Part shown: piece after piece, positions 6,635 to 11,830 of the stretch
How positions within the stretch are numbered: position 1 is the stretch's first letter
Layout of the letters: every line of letters begins with the position of its first letter
Assembly (NCBI GenBank): GCA_036558265.1
Contig: DATBFY010000270.1
Coordinates: 1 to 11,830 of the forward strand
Length of the DNA stretch: 11,830 nucleotides
DNA from: RYN-433 sp036558265
Lineage (GTDB): Bacteria > Planctomycetota > Phycisphaerae > Tepidisphaerales > Tepidisphaeraceae
Direction of reading: 5' to 3'
Notes under the pieces: generated by a model
Database searches by the model: none
What the model was told of the DNA's origin: nothing
What the model saw: only the letters and a program-made list of their open reading frames with translations
Position numbers and translations under genes: made by a program

Positions 6635-6968
6635 CGGCGAGCGTGTGCGCGCCGCGGCCGCCGACCCGATCCTCCGCCTGACGCCCCCCGACTGTGATCT
6701 GGACGAACCTGGGGTGCGTGCCGCCGTTGCTGCCGCTGATGAGCCCATCGACCGCTCCATCGACCGCGAACTCGTCGTTCCCCCGGGCCCGCCTCACGCG
6801 ACGCTCGACCAGCAACTCCAGGTAGACCCCACATCCCTCGTAGTACCCGAAGCAGTACTCGAAGGCATGACCCAGGTCGTCCAGGCTGAAGTGCTTGGAG
6901 CACCGGGCGTCGGCGCGGTTCAGGAACGGACAATGATGGCCGCGGTCGTCGTGCATAGTGTTGTACAT
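6576..6968 (-). CDS. Small four-cysteine protein, function unknown
   Basis: I cannot name a family for this 130-residue product. Its N-terminal half is well structured and holds four cysteines (13, 23, 39, 46; C-x9-C-x15-C-x6-C) within HHCPFLNRADARC and EYCFGYYEGC, a spacing that could bind zinc or an iron-sulfur cluster. The segment ends in VYLELLVERRVRR. The second half is glycine-rich with no clear fold, apart from a PRFVQITV stretch. Codon wobble positions stay G/C-rich until about 6640 and then weaken, where the xerD frame takes over. The ATG at 6968 has GGAGG 4 nt upstream, while the ATG at 6983 has no ribosome site. It lies 146 bp downstream of the UvrC-like gene and overlaps the start of xerD by 59 bp. 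The true C-terminus may matter less than the cysteine half. No signal peptide is present, so the protein is probably cytoplasmic. Confidence 0.65.
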   Translation of the reverse strand: MYNTMHDDRGHHCPFLNRADARCSKHFSLDDLGHAFEYCFGYYEGCGVYLELLVERRVRRARGNDEFAVDGAVDGLISGSNGGTHPRFVQITVGGRQAEDRVGGRGAHTLAGGVGHRAAHPAVVSHATGL

Positions 6969-7062
6969 CCGGCCTCCAAACATCGTCGGCCGTTCAACAC
7001 CATCGGTACTCGACCCTCATCGTCGTGAATAAAAGGCCCGATAATCACGTGCCGAGGTCGGT

Positions 7063-7078
7063 GTTCCAGGTTTGGAAC
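7063..7078. repeat. Perfect 6-bp inverted repeat, GTTCCA-N4-TGGAAC
   Basis: This sits in the 146-bp gap between the UvrC-like stop and the four-cysteine gene. It could be an operator or an RNA hairpin. No T-run follows on either strand, so it is not a standard terminator. The half-sites face outward (GTTC-N8-GAAC), the reverse of a Gram-positive LexA box (GAAC-N4-GTTC). Confidence 0.3.
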
Positions 7079-7114
7079 GTGCGAGGTCTCACAAGACGGA
7101 ACGGGCAGCCGGTT

Positions 7115-8278
7115 TCAGATCTGCTGGAGTTCCTTGACCACCCCCTCCTCGTCCTCGGCCGTATCGGGGCCCTTTTGCTTCTGCAGTTCGCGGTAGGCTT
7201 TTGCCAGCGACTGCTCGTTCACCTGGTCCATCGGCAGGAAGACCCCGCTGACCCGCCGCGCCCGGAACAGGTGATCCGCCACCACCCCGATGCGCTCAAC
7301 CCCGCGCTCGGCCAGGTCGTTGGGCGCGTCGGCGTCCAGGCGGAGGATCTGGCGCGCCAGGTCGGTCGCCGAGTTCACCGGGTCGCCGATGATCCCGCCC
7401 ACCTCCTCCACGACGCCGGGCGCGATCAGGAATGCTTTGGCGGTCCCGGTCCGGGGCCCCAGCTGCAGCGACAGGTAGCGGAAGTCTTCGAGCTTCCTGG
7501 CGAATCGAAACGCCCCTTTGCCGAACTGCGCGACCTGCGCGATGTACTGCTTGATCCTGGCTGCCGACTCAAAGCGCAGCTCCCGCGCCGCGGCCTCCAT
7601 GCGCCGCGTGTGTGCCTCAACGAACCGCTCGGGCGCGACGGCCGTGCCGGCGCTCCACTTGACCAGTTCGCGGTACTGCTCGATCGAGATCGTCCCGTCG
7701 CAGGGCGCCGGGCACTTGCCCATCTCCTTATAGGCGCACGCCCGCGCGTTGGGGGACTCGACCAGGATGTTGTAGTACCGGCAGAGGTCGAACGCGTCCT
7801 CCACGAGTTGCACGAACCGCGCCGCGGCATGCTTGTCCTCGAACGGACCGATGTAAACCCCGGGCCTGGTCAGGTCGATCGTCTTGACGTACCGCGGGAA
7901 ATTGTTGGCCGGGTTCACGTGGACGAACCACGCGGGCTCGAACCCGAGCATCCCGCGGTAGCTTTGCGGGAACACCTGGCGCGCGATCGCCAGGTAAGCC
8001 AGGTCCGCCTCGAAGGCGCTGTCCACCCGCCGCCAGTAGACGCGGCGCACCAGGTCGCGATAGTTCACCCGGCGCGACGGTCCGATCGCCTCGTCTCCTC
8101 CCAGCCGGCGCTTGAGGCTCGCCCGCAGGTTCTTCACGCAGAGCAACTGCACGGGCTGAGCCGCGGCGTCGGCCATCAGGTACACGACCCATTTTGCCGG
8201 GGCCGCCTTGAGAAGTTCCTCCAACGGCGCGTCCGGATCGAAGGTGGCGTCTCGGTCGAACAGGTCGGCAGGATCCAT
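7115..8278 (-). CDS. UvrC-like protein: degenerate GIY-YIG, four-cysteine and UVR regions, no UvrC nuclease half
   Basis: This 387-residue protein follows the N-terminal half of UvrC. Residues 28-105 correspond to the GIY-YIG domain but are degraded. Tyr33 (VVYLM) remains, the second tyrosine of YIG is replaced (VQLLCVKNL), the lysine and arginine that follow are lost or displaced, and Glu90 may be kept. Next come NNFPRYVKTIDLTRPGVYIGPF (125-146, read in two halves: NNFPRYVKT and GVYIGPF) and cysteines 166, 181, 189 and 193 (C-x14-C-x7-C-x3-C), close to the C-x11-C-x7-C-x3-C reported to hold a [4Fe-4S] cluster in E. coli UvrC. An APCDGTISIEQYREL segment and a UVR-type helical hairpin (about 218-250) follow, which in UvrC contacts UvrB. 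The C-terminal 135 residues do not show the RNase H-like nuclease or helix-hairpin-helix domains. It is therefore probably not a working excinuclease; a UvrB-binding regulator is one option. ATG 8278 has AGGA 9 nt upstream, and ATG 8284 is possible. Confidence 0.8.
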   Translation of the reverse strand: MDPADLFDRDATFDPDAPLEELLKAAPAKWVVYLMADAAAQPVQLLCVKNLRASLKRRLGGDEAIGPSRRVNYRDLVRRVYWRRVDSAFEADLAYLAIARQVFPQSYRGMLGFEPAWFVHVNPANNFPRYVKTIDLTRPGVYIGPFEDKHAAARFVQLVEDAFDLCRYYNILVESPNARACAYKEMGKCPAPCDGTISIEQYRELVKWSAGTAVAPERFVEAHTRRMEAAARELRFESAARIKQYIAQVAQFGKGAFRFARKLEDFRYLSLQLGPRTGTAKAFLIAPGVVEEVGGIIGDPVNSATDLARQILRLDADAPNDLAERGVERIGVVADHLFRARRVSGVFLPMDQVNEQSLAKAYRELQKQKGPDTAEDEEGVVKELQQI

Positions 8279-8373
8279 CAGCATTCATCCTAAGGCTGCC
8301 GGCGCGGACTTGCCACGGAGATCGACTACGACGACGATCACCCTTGCACTGGAGGCGGGTAGATCGCAAACGC

Positions 8374-8565
8374 ATGGCGACTTACGACAAGATTCCGGCG
8401 TGGCTCAAGGCGACGATCGGCCTGGGCGTCTTATTCATGGGTCCGGTGATGGTGCTGTCGTTCTGGCTGGCGGGGACGACCGGCGGGATCGTGGCGGTGA
8501 TCGCGGTGATCGTCTTCTTCACGGTGCTTTATATCGTGGGGGTGCGGCGGTACATCGAGCGTTGA
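8374..8565 (+). CDS. Small membrane protein with two transmembrane helices
   Basis: I do not recognise this 63-residue protein. It has two hydrophobic segments, about residues 11-32 (GLGVLFMGPVMVLSFWLA) and 36-56 (GGIVAVIAVIVFFTVLYIV), joined by a short GTTGG turn. The first is preceded by KIPAWLKA and the second is followed by RRYIER, which favours both ends in the cytoplasm. The ATG at 8374 lacks a nearby ribosome site; GGAGG at 8351-8355 is 18 nt away, too far to serve it. A TTG at 8344 would add 10 residues. The gene shares an approximately 95-bp divergent promoter region with the UvrC-like gene and converges on rex with a 25-bp gap. Wobble-position G/C and the clean helix pattern support a real gene. 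No function can be assigned. Confidence 0.65.
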   Translation: MATYDKIPAWLKATIGLGVLFMGPVMVLSFWLAGTTGGIVAVIAVIVFFTVLYIVGVRRYIER

Positions 8566-8590
8566 CGGGGTGCGTGGCGGTGCGGCCGCC

Positions 8591-9262
8591 TCACGACCCG
8601 GTTTCGCCCAGGGGGGCGTGCGGGGCCATACCCGAGAAACTGACCTGGAAACTGAGTTGCTCGAGCTGGACGGACAGGTCCACGGCGTTGAGCGCGATGC
8701 TCGCCGGCACGTTCACGCTCGTGGGCGCGAAGTTGAGGATCCCGCGGATGCCGGCCGCCACGAGCTGGTCCACCACGTCCTGGGCGTTGTCGGCGGGAAC
8801 GGCGATCATGGCCAGGCGGATCTGGTTCTTCACAATTGTGGATTCGATCTCAGTCATCGGCTGGACGGTGAAGGGGCCGACTTTCCGGCCGACGAGCTGG
8901 GGACTGGCGTCGAAAACGTTGGTGAGGCGGAAGCCCTTGGCGTTGAAGCCCTTGTAGGCCATCAGAGCGCGGCCGAGGTTTCCGGCGCCCACCAGCAAGA
9001 CGCTCCAGACCTTGTCAGTGCCAAGGATGCGCTTGACCTGGGCGATCAGGTCGTCGACGCGGTAGCCGATGCCCGGGTGTCCGAACTGTCCGAAATAAGC
9101 CAGGTCCTTGCGGACCTGGGCGTCGGTGAGGTTGAGGGATTCGCCCAACTGCTTGGAGGAGATGGTTCGGCGGTCCTTGCGTTTGAAGGATTCGAGCTGC
9201 CTGAGGTAGAGTGAAAGTCGTTTGACGGCGGGATCGGGGATGAGTTCGGGGCGTTGCTCCAT
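8591..9262 (-). CDS. rex: Redox-sensing transcriptional repressor Rex
   Basis: Rex represses genes for fermentation and respiration when the NADH/NAD+ ratio is low and leaves DNA when NADH binds. The 223-residue product starts with a winged-helix domain (about 10-78), in which ISSKQLGESLNLTDAQVRKD (34-53) is the recognition region and YFGQFGHPGIGY (56-67) the wing. The Rossmann domain follows, with VGAGNLG (91-97), the ribose-binding Asp118 in NVFDASP, and NFAP (177-180). The C-terminal helix VDLSVQLEQLSF (194-205) is the one swapped between subunits in Rex dimers. The ATG at 9262 has AAGG 6 nt before it, and length and start agree with the family. It stands alone, converging on the small membrane protein gene. 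A partial operator-like site upstream hints at autoregulation. The family assignment is very secure. Confidence 0.97.
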   Translation of the reverse strand: MEQRPELIPDPAVKRLSLYLRQLESFKRKDRRTISSKQLGESLNLTDAQVRKDLAYFGQFGHPGIGYRVDDLIAQVKRILGTDKVWSVLLVGAGNLGRALMAYKGFNAKGFRLTNVFDASPQLVGRKVGPFTVQPMTEIESTIVKNQIRLAMIAVPADNAQDVVDQLVAAGIRGILNFAPTSVNVPASIALNAVDLSVQLEQLSFQVSFSGMAPHAPLGETGS

Positions 9263-9298
9263 GATACGCCTTGCTTGCCGGAGGCGAGTGATGCACGC

Positions 9299-9316
9299 GC
9301 GTGCGGCACGTCACAA
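9299..9316 (-). promoter_or_regulatory. Weak Rex-operator-like site upstream of rex
   Basis: On the minus strand TTGTGA (9316-9311) is followed 6 nt later by GCACGC, compared with the Rex consensus TTGTGAA-N4-TTCACAA. The first half-site is nearly perfect and the second keeps only the CAC core, about 9 of 14 defined bases in all. It lies 37-54 bp before the rex start codon, a sensible place for autoregulation. It could easily be chance. Confidence 0.22.
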
Positions 9317-9476
9317 TGCTTGCTCGTCCTGAAGATCCCCCGCGTGTGGAACACAAGGGCGGCCCGAGACGGCGAGCGTACTATAAACGATTGTCGGCCT
9401 AAGTGGCAGTGCTGCTGAAGGTTGGCGACACGGTGATGCGGTTCACGACGATCGGGGTGTGAAGTGGGGGGAATTC

Positions 9477-9505
9477 TTGACACTGTTTCGGGGCTTTGCT
9501 ACGGT
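9477..9505 (+). promoter_or_regulatory. Candidate sigma70-type promoter with perfect -35 and extended -10
   Basis: TTGACA (9477-9482) is a perfect -35 hexamer. After 17 bp comes TACGGT (9500-9505), which matches the first, second and last -10 bases and is preceded by TGC, giving the TGn extension. Start of transcription is predicted near 9512, leaving a leader of about 210 nt before the secreted-protein gene. Confidence 0.45.
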
Positions 9506-9511
9506 TTTGAC

Positions 9512-9525
9512 CCTTGCTCGCAAGG
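9512..9525 (+). repeat. Short perfect hairpin at the predicted 5' end of the leader
   Basis: CCTTG-CTCG-CAAGG forms a 5-bp stem with a 4-nt loop and coincides with the predicted transcription start of the 9477 promoter. Terminal stems of this sort can protect an mRNA from 5'-end decay. The stem is short, so the observation is modest. Confidence 0.3.
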
Positions 9526-9722
9526 CGATGTCGGTCAATTGTTTGAGAGCAGAAATAGCCGGGCCGGCGAGGCGCGTTGCCGCGAACCGTTGACGAGCCG
9601 AGTGGTCGAGCGTGGACGTCGCGCGGTCGGGGATGTGAACGACGAGGAGGGCCCGCGCGTCGCGCGTCAAGTCGGGCCAGACGAAGAGGCGGGGGGTTGC
9701 AATCGAATCTGGAGTTTCACCT

Positions 9723-10985
9723 GTGATCAACCGCCCCCGCCGACACCGCCACCACTGTGCCGTAACCGCCGCGCTCCTCATCGGGATGGGATTATGGACC
9801 GCGATCGCGCACGGACAGGCGGCCGGAACGGCGGCGGGTAATCGGAACACGGCGGGGAACGCGACGGGCGGCACGGGAGCCGCAACCGCGGCGCCAGGCA
9901 AGACCGGAACGGGGGGTACCGCGGCGCCGACCACGACCAGCAACCCGGCGGCCCCGGCGGCGCCGGTCACCGTGCCGCAGGACGCCTACACCAAGCCCGG
10001 GGACAACCGCAAGCTCATCGTCGACTTCGTCAAGGCGAACGTGGACAACCTGCTGAACGACGCCGACGCGGCGGCGCAGGGCAAGTCGCGGGAGAACCTG
10101 GTGGCGGCGACGCTGCCGGGCGGAGTGGAGGCGTCGCCCGAGTTCCTTTACGAATATGCCCGTGCGCTGAACGACGCACTGCAACCGCGGTTGAACCCGG
10201 CGAACAAGCCGTCGCTGCGTCAGCGGTTGAACGCCGCCATTGTCGCCGCCAGGGTTGCCTACGTCGCCAAGAACCCCATGCTTCAGGAGGCCACCGTGCT
10301 GCTCCTGAAGGATCCCGCCGAGCCGATCGTCCTCTGGGGCCTCAAGGCGGCGCAGCCGCAGGTGCCCAAGTTGCTCCAGATCCGCGGTGTCGGCAACAAG
10401 GTGCCCCCGCTCATCACCGAAATCGTCCCCGCCGTCTTTGCCCACCCCTCGGGGCCGATCTACGAGGAGGGCTACGCCGCCCTGACCGGCAACGACAAAG
10501 TCATCTTCGACGAGCTGACCAAGCTCTGGCAGAGCCGTCTAACGCAGTACCAGAAGGAGGTCCCGCAGGACCCCTCCGCCGACGGCAAGCCGGTCTTCAC
10601 GCTGACGACCGATGCCATGTGGAAGAACGTGATCAACAACCCGGCGGCGCAGACGCGGGTGATGCAGATGATCGCGGATCAGTTGTCCGCCGCGGCACAG
10701 TGGGCCGACCAGACGCCGGCAGGCGACAAGCACGACCAACTCGTGGCGCTGGCCAAGCAGTGCGCGGACGGGTGCTGGGTGGTGGGCGGACACCAGAACC
10801 AGCCGACGTTGCGGACGGCGGCGGACCTGAACAAGCGATTGGACATCAAGACGATGTCGCCCGGAACCAAGATCAAGCCCGTCGTCGACCCGATCCTCCA
10901 GCAGATCATGGCGGGCTTCAAGGGCGTGCAGCAACCCCCCGCGGTCGGACCGGCGGCGGGACCGCAAGGGGTGGCGCAGCCTTAA
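9723..10985 (+). CDS. Secreted or periplasmic protein of unknown function
   Basis: I do not recognise this 420-residue protein. A basic N-terminus (RPRRHRHH) and hydrophobic stretch AVTAALLIGMGLWTAIA (13-29), with a likely cut near AHGQA (29-33), form a signal peptide. Residues 32-81 are a low-complexity Ala/Gly/Thr/Asn/Pro linker. Residues 82-400 look mainly helical, with repeated short helices (for example RQRLNAAIVAARVAYVA and QMIADQLSAAAQWA), one cysteine pair (AKQCADGC), and no motif I can name. A helical-repeat fold is possible but not shown. The tail is proline/glycine/alanine-rich. The GTG at 9723 is chosen because GGAG lies 8 nt upstream and because it preserves the signal peptide; ATG 9786 would cut into it. 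The peptide-binding protein gene follows 70 bp downstream on the same strand, so shared transcription is possible, though a GC-rich inverted repeat lies between them. Confidence 0.8.
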   Translation: MINRPRRHRHHCAVTAALLIGMGLWTAIAHGQAAGTAAGNRNTAGNATGGTGAATAAPGKTGTGGTAAPTTTSNPAAPAAPVTVPQDAYTKPGDNRKLIVDFVKANVDNLLNDADAAAQGKSRENLVAATLPGGVEASPEFLYEYARALNDALQPRLNPANKPSLRQRLNAAIVAARVAYVAKNPMLQEATVLLLKDPAEPIVLWGLKAAQPQVPKLLQIRGVGNKVPPLITEIVPAVFAHPSGPIYEEGYAALTGNDKVIFDELTKLWQSRLTQYQKEVPQDPSADGKPVFTLTTDAMWKNVINNPAAQTRVMQMIADQLSAAAQWADQTPAGDKHDQLVALAKQCADGCWVVGGHQNQPTLRTAADLNKRLDIKTMSPGTKIKPVVDPILQQIMAGFKGVQQPPAVGPAAGPQGVAQP

Positions 10986-11020
10986 GGACGCCGCTTGCGG
11001 CTTCGCGCGCGTGCGCGTCC
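10986..11020 (+). repeat. GC-rich inverted repeat between secreted-protein and peptide-binding genes
   Basis: GGACGC (10986-10991) pairs with GCGTCC (11015-11020) around a GC-rich interior that can itself fold (GCCG-CTTG-CGGC, 10990-11001); the two stems compete for bases 10990-10991. It begins immediately after the TAA stop. No T-run follows, so it may be a transcript-stabilising or attenuating structure, not a classical terminator. The sequence between stop and next start (10986-11055) holds nothing else clear. Confidence 0.3.
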
Positions 11021-11055
11021 CCACTGTGAAGTGAAGGAAGCACTCTCCGCGTCAC

Positions 11056-11830
11056 ATGCTACGAATCCTGATCATTCCGCTGGCGCTGGTGGGGTTGTTG
11101 CTCGCGGCGATGGTCTGGTCGGGCGGCGGTGTCGAAAAACGGGCGGACTTCGCCTTTCTCAACCGCGGGGACGTCTACACCCTCGACCTAAACAAGATGT
11201 CCTACCTTCAGGACTTCCGGATGACCTACGGCATCCGCGAGGGCCTGTACAGTCCCGACCCCGTGACGCTCCGGCCCATCCCCGCCGGAGCGACCGGTTA
11301 CGACCTCTCCGACGACAAGCGCGTCTGGACCTTCCACCTCCGCGAGGAGTGCAAGTGGAGCAACGGCGACCCGGTCACCGCGCGCGATTACGTCTTCTCC
11401 TGGCGCCGCATGCTCGAGGAGCCGGGCGAGTACACCTACCTCTACGATTACGTCAGGAACGCCAAGGCCTACGTCCAGAGCTACGCCCGGGGCGAACCGA
11501 TCGACTTCAAGACCGTCGGGATCCAGGCCCTCGACGACCGCACGTTCCGTGTGACGCTCGTCAACCCGGTGCCGTACCTGCTGGAGCTGGCGGCGTTCCC
11601 GCCGTTCTACCCGCGGCACGAGCGGTCGATGACCAAGTACCGGGTGTTCGTGGACACGGACGTGATGGACGCGTTCGATCGCTGGGCGGCTTCGAACAAG
11701 AAGAGCTTTGACTTCAGGCGGGCCACCCAGAACGAGCTGCTCGACGCCCTGACCGAGTTCGCCGCAACCGACCCGCTCAAGGGGGCGGCGGCGGAGAAGA
11801 AGGATTCAAAGGCCCTGGGCGTCGGCTCGT
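11056..11830 (+). CDS. Peptide ABC transporter substrate-binding protein, family 5 (N-terminal part, runs off right edge)
   Basis: The first 258 codons of an OppA/DppA-type solute-binding protein (SBP_bac_5), which captures oligopeptides, dipeptides or similar ligands outside the inner membrane for an ABC importer. Residues 3-22 (ILIIPLALVGLLLAAMVW) are a signal anchor or signal peptide without a lipobox cysteine. Family features include YGIREGLYS (58-66), YDLSDDKRVWTFHLRE (82-97), CKWSNGDPVTARDYVFSWRRM (99-119) and PVPYLLELAAFPPFYPRH (171-188). After residue 190, where relatives soon reach a conserved G-P-Y/F block, this protein has at least 65 charged residues (AEKKDSK and similar), an apparent insertion. 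The ATG at 11056 is the only plausible start, but AAGGA (11034-11038) is 17 nt away. Permease and ATPase genes would be expected to the right, outside the window. Confidence 0.88.
   Translation, partial: MLRILIIPLALVGLLLAAMVWSGGGVEKRADFAFLNRGDVYTLDLNKMSYLQDFRMTYGIREGLYSPDPVTLRPIPAGATGYDLSDDKRVWTFHLREECKWSNGDPVTARDYVFSWRRMLEEPGEYTYLYDYVRNAKAYVQSYARGEPIDFKTVGIQALDDRTFRVTLVNPVPYLLELAAFPPFYPRHERSMTKYRVFVDTDVMDAFDRWAASNKKSFDFRRATQNELLDALTEFAATDPLKGAAAEKKDSKALGVGS

Larger units (their letters stand above)
9263..9722. other. 460-bp intergenic region between divergent rex and secreted-protein genes
   Basis: No convincing gene was found here. On the minus strand a TATAGT at 9385-9380 could be the rex -10, but it lacks a good -35. 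A weak Rex-operator-like site lies at 9299-9316. On the plus strand there is a good promoter at 9477-9505, a hairpin at its start site, and GGAG at 9711-9714, 8 nt before the GTG of the downstream gene. The stretch 9386-9470 shows nothing I can name. An open frame from 9464 begins upstream of the promoter -10 and has no coding features. Confidence 0.6.

Noticed and set aside
5588..6697. 369-residue open frame on the plus strand
   Set aside because: Antisense to both xerD and the methyltransferase gene, which have clear catalytic motifs on the other strand.
7025..8293. 422-residue open frame on the plus strand
   Set aside because: Antisense to the UvrC-like gene. The composition is a mirror of that gene's codons, and no domain is recognisable.
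8576..8590. GGCGG-N5-CCGCC hairpin between the small membrane protein gene and rex
   Set aside because: The position suits a bidirectional terminator, but the stem is only 5 bp, there is no T-run, and such repeats are common in GC-rich sequence.
9590..9722. tRNA-Ser-like D-arm sequence (GCCGAGTGGTCGA)
   Set aside because: No matching acceptor stem, anticodon arm or T-loop is found at the right distances, so it is a chance resemblance.
9464..9841. 125-residue open frame upstream of the secreted-protein gene
   Set aside because: It starts before the predicted promoter -10, runs into the signal-peptide region of the real gene in another frame, and has no coding features.
1..11830. CRISPR arrays, insertion sequences, retron or toxin-antitoxin systems
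   Set aside because: I looked for regularly spaced repeats, transposase or reverse-transcriptase motifs and paired small genes, and saw none that hold up.

Overview
The window is GC-rich bacterial chromosome with a dense, mostly single-gene layout and frequent strand switches. It has no rRNA, tRNA or mobile element to place it firmly. The mix of a Rex redox repressor, QueA, an ORF6N-domain protein, a family-5 peptide-binding protein and several short unrecognised proteins would suit a planctomycete, perhaps of the Phycisphaerae type. That placement is inference only.

Left part (1-3738). A PiT-type phosphate transporter runs off the left edge on the minus strand, with a PHO-box-like direct repeat in its promoter. 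Divergent from it are an ORF6N-domain protein and a secreted YwrD-like gamma-glutamyltransferase-family enzyme, 35 bp apart on the plus strand. The enzyme converges on queA (queuosine tRNA modification).

Middle (3739-8278). Two short plus-strand genes of unknown function follow; one carries three 12-residue proline-rich repeats. They converge on a minus-strand series. In transcription order this is a UvrC-like protein without the UvrC nuclease half, a small four-cysteine protein, an XerC/XerD tyrosine recombinase whose start overlaps the end of the small gene, and a methyltransferase with a four-cysteine N-terminal knuckle. The last three are close enough for one transcript. The UvrC-like gene is separated from them by about 146 bp.

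Right part (8279-11830). A 63-residue two-helix membrane protein is divergent from the UvrC-like gene and convergent with rex. A 460-bp intergenic region separates rex from a large secreted protein of unknown function. It holds a good sigma70-like promoter for the secreted-protein gene and a weak Rex-operator-like site in front of rex. The window ends inside an oligopeptide/dipeptide ABC transporter substrate-binding protein.

No complete novel system is evident. The items most worth following are the truncated UvrC-like protein, the PHO-box-like repeat, the four-cysteine protein overlapping xerD, the 12-residue repeat protein and the long insertion in the substrate-binding protein.
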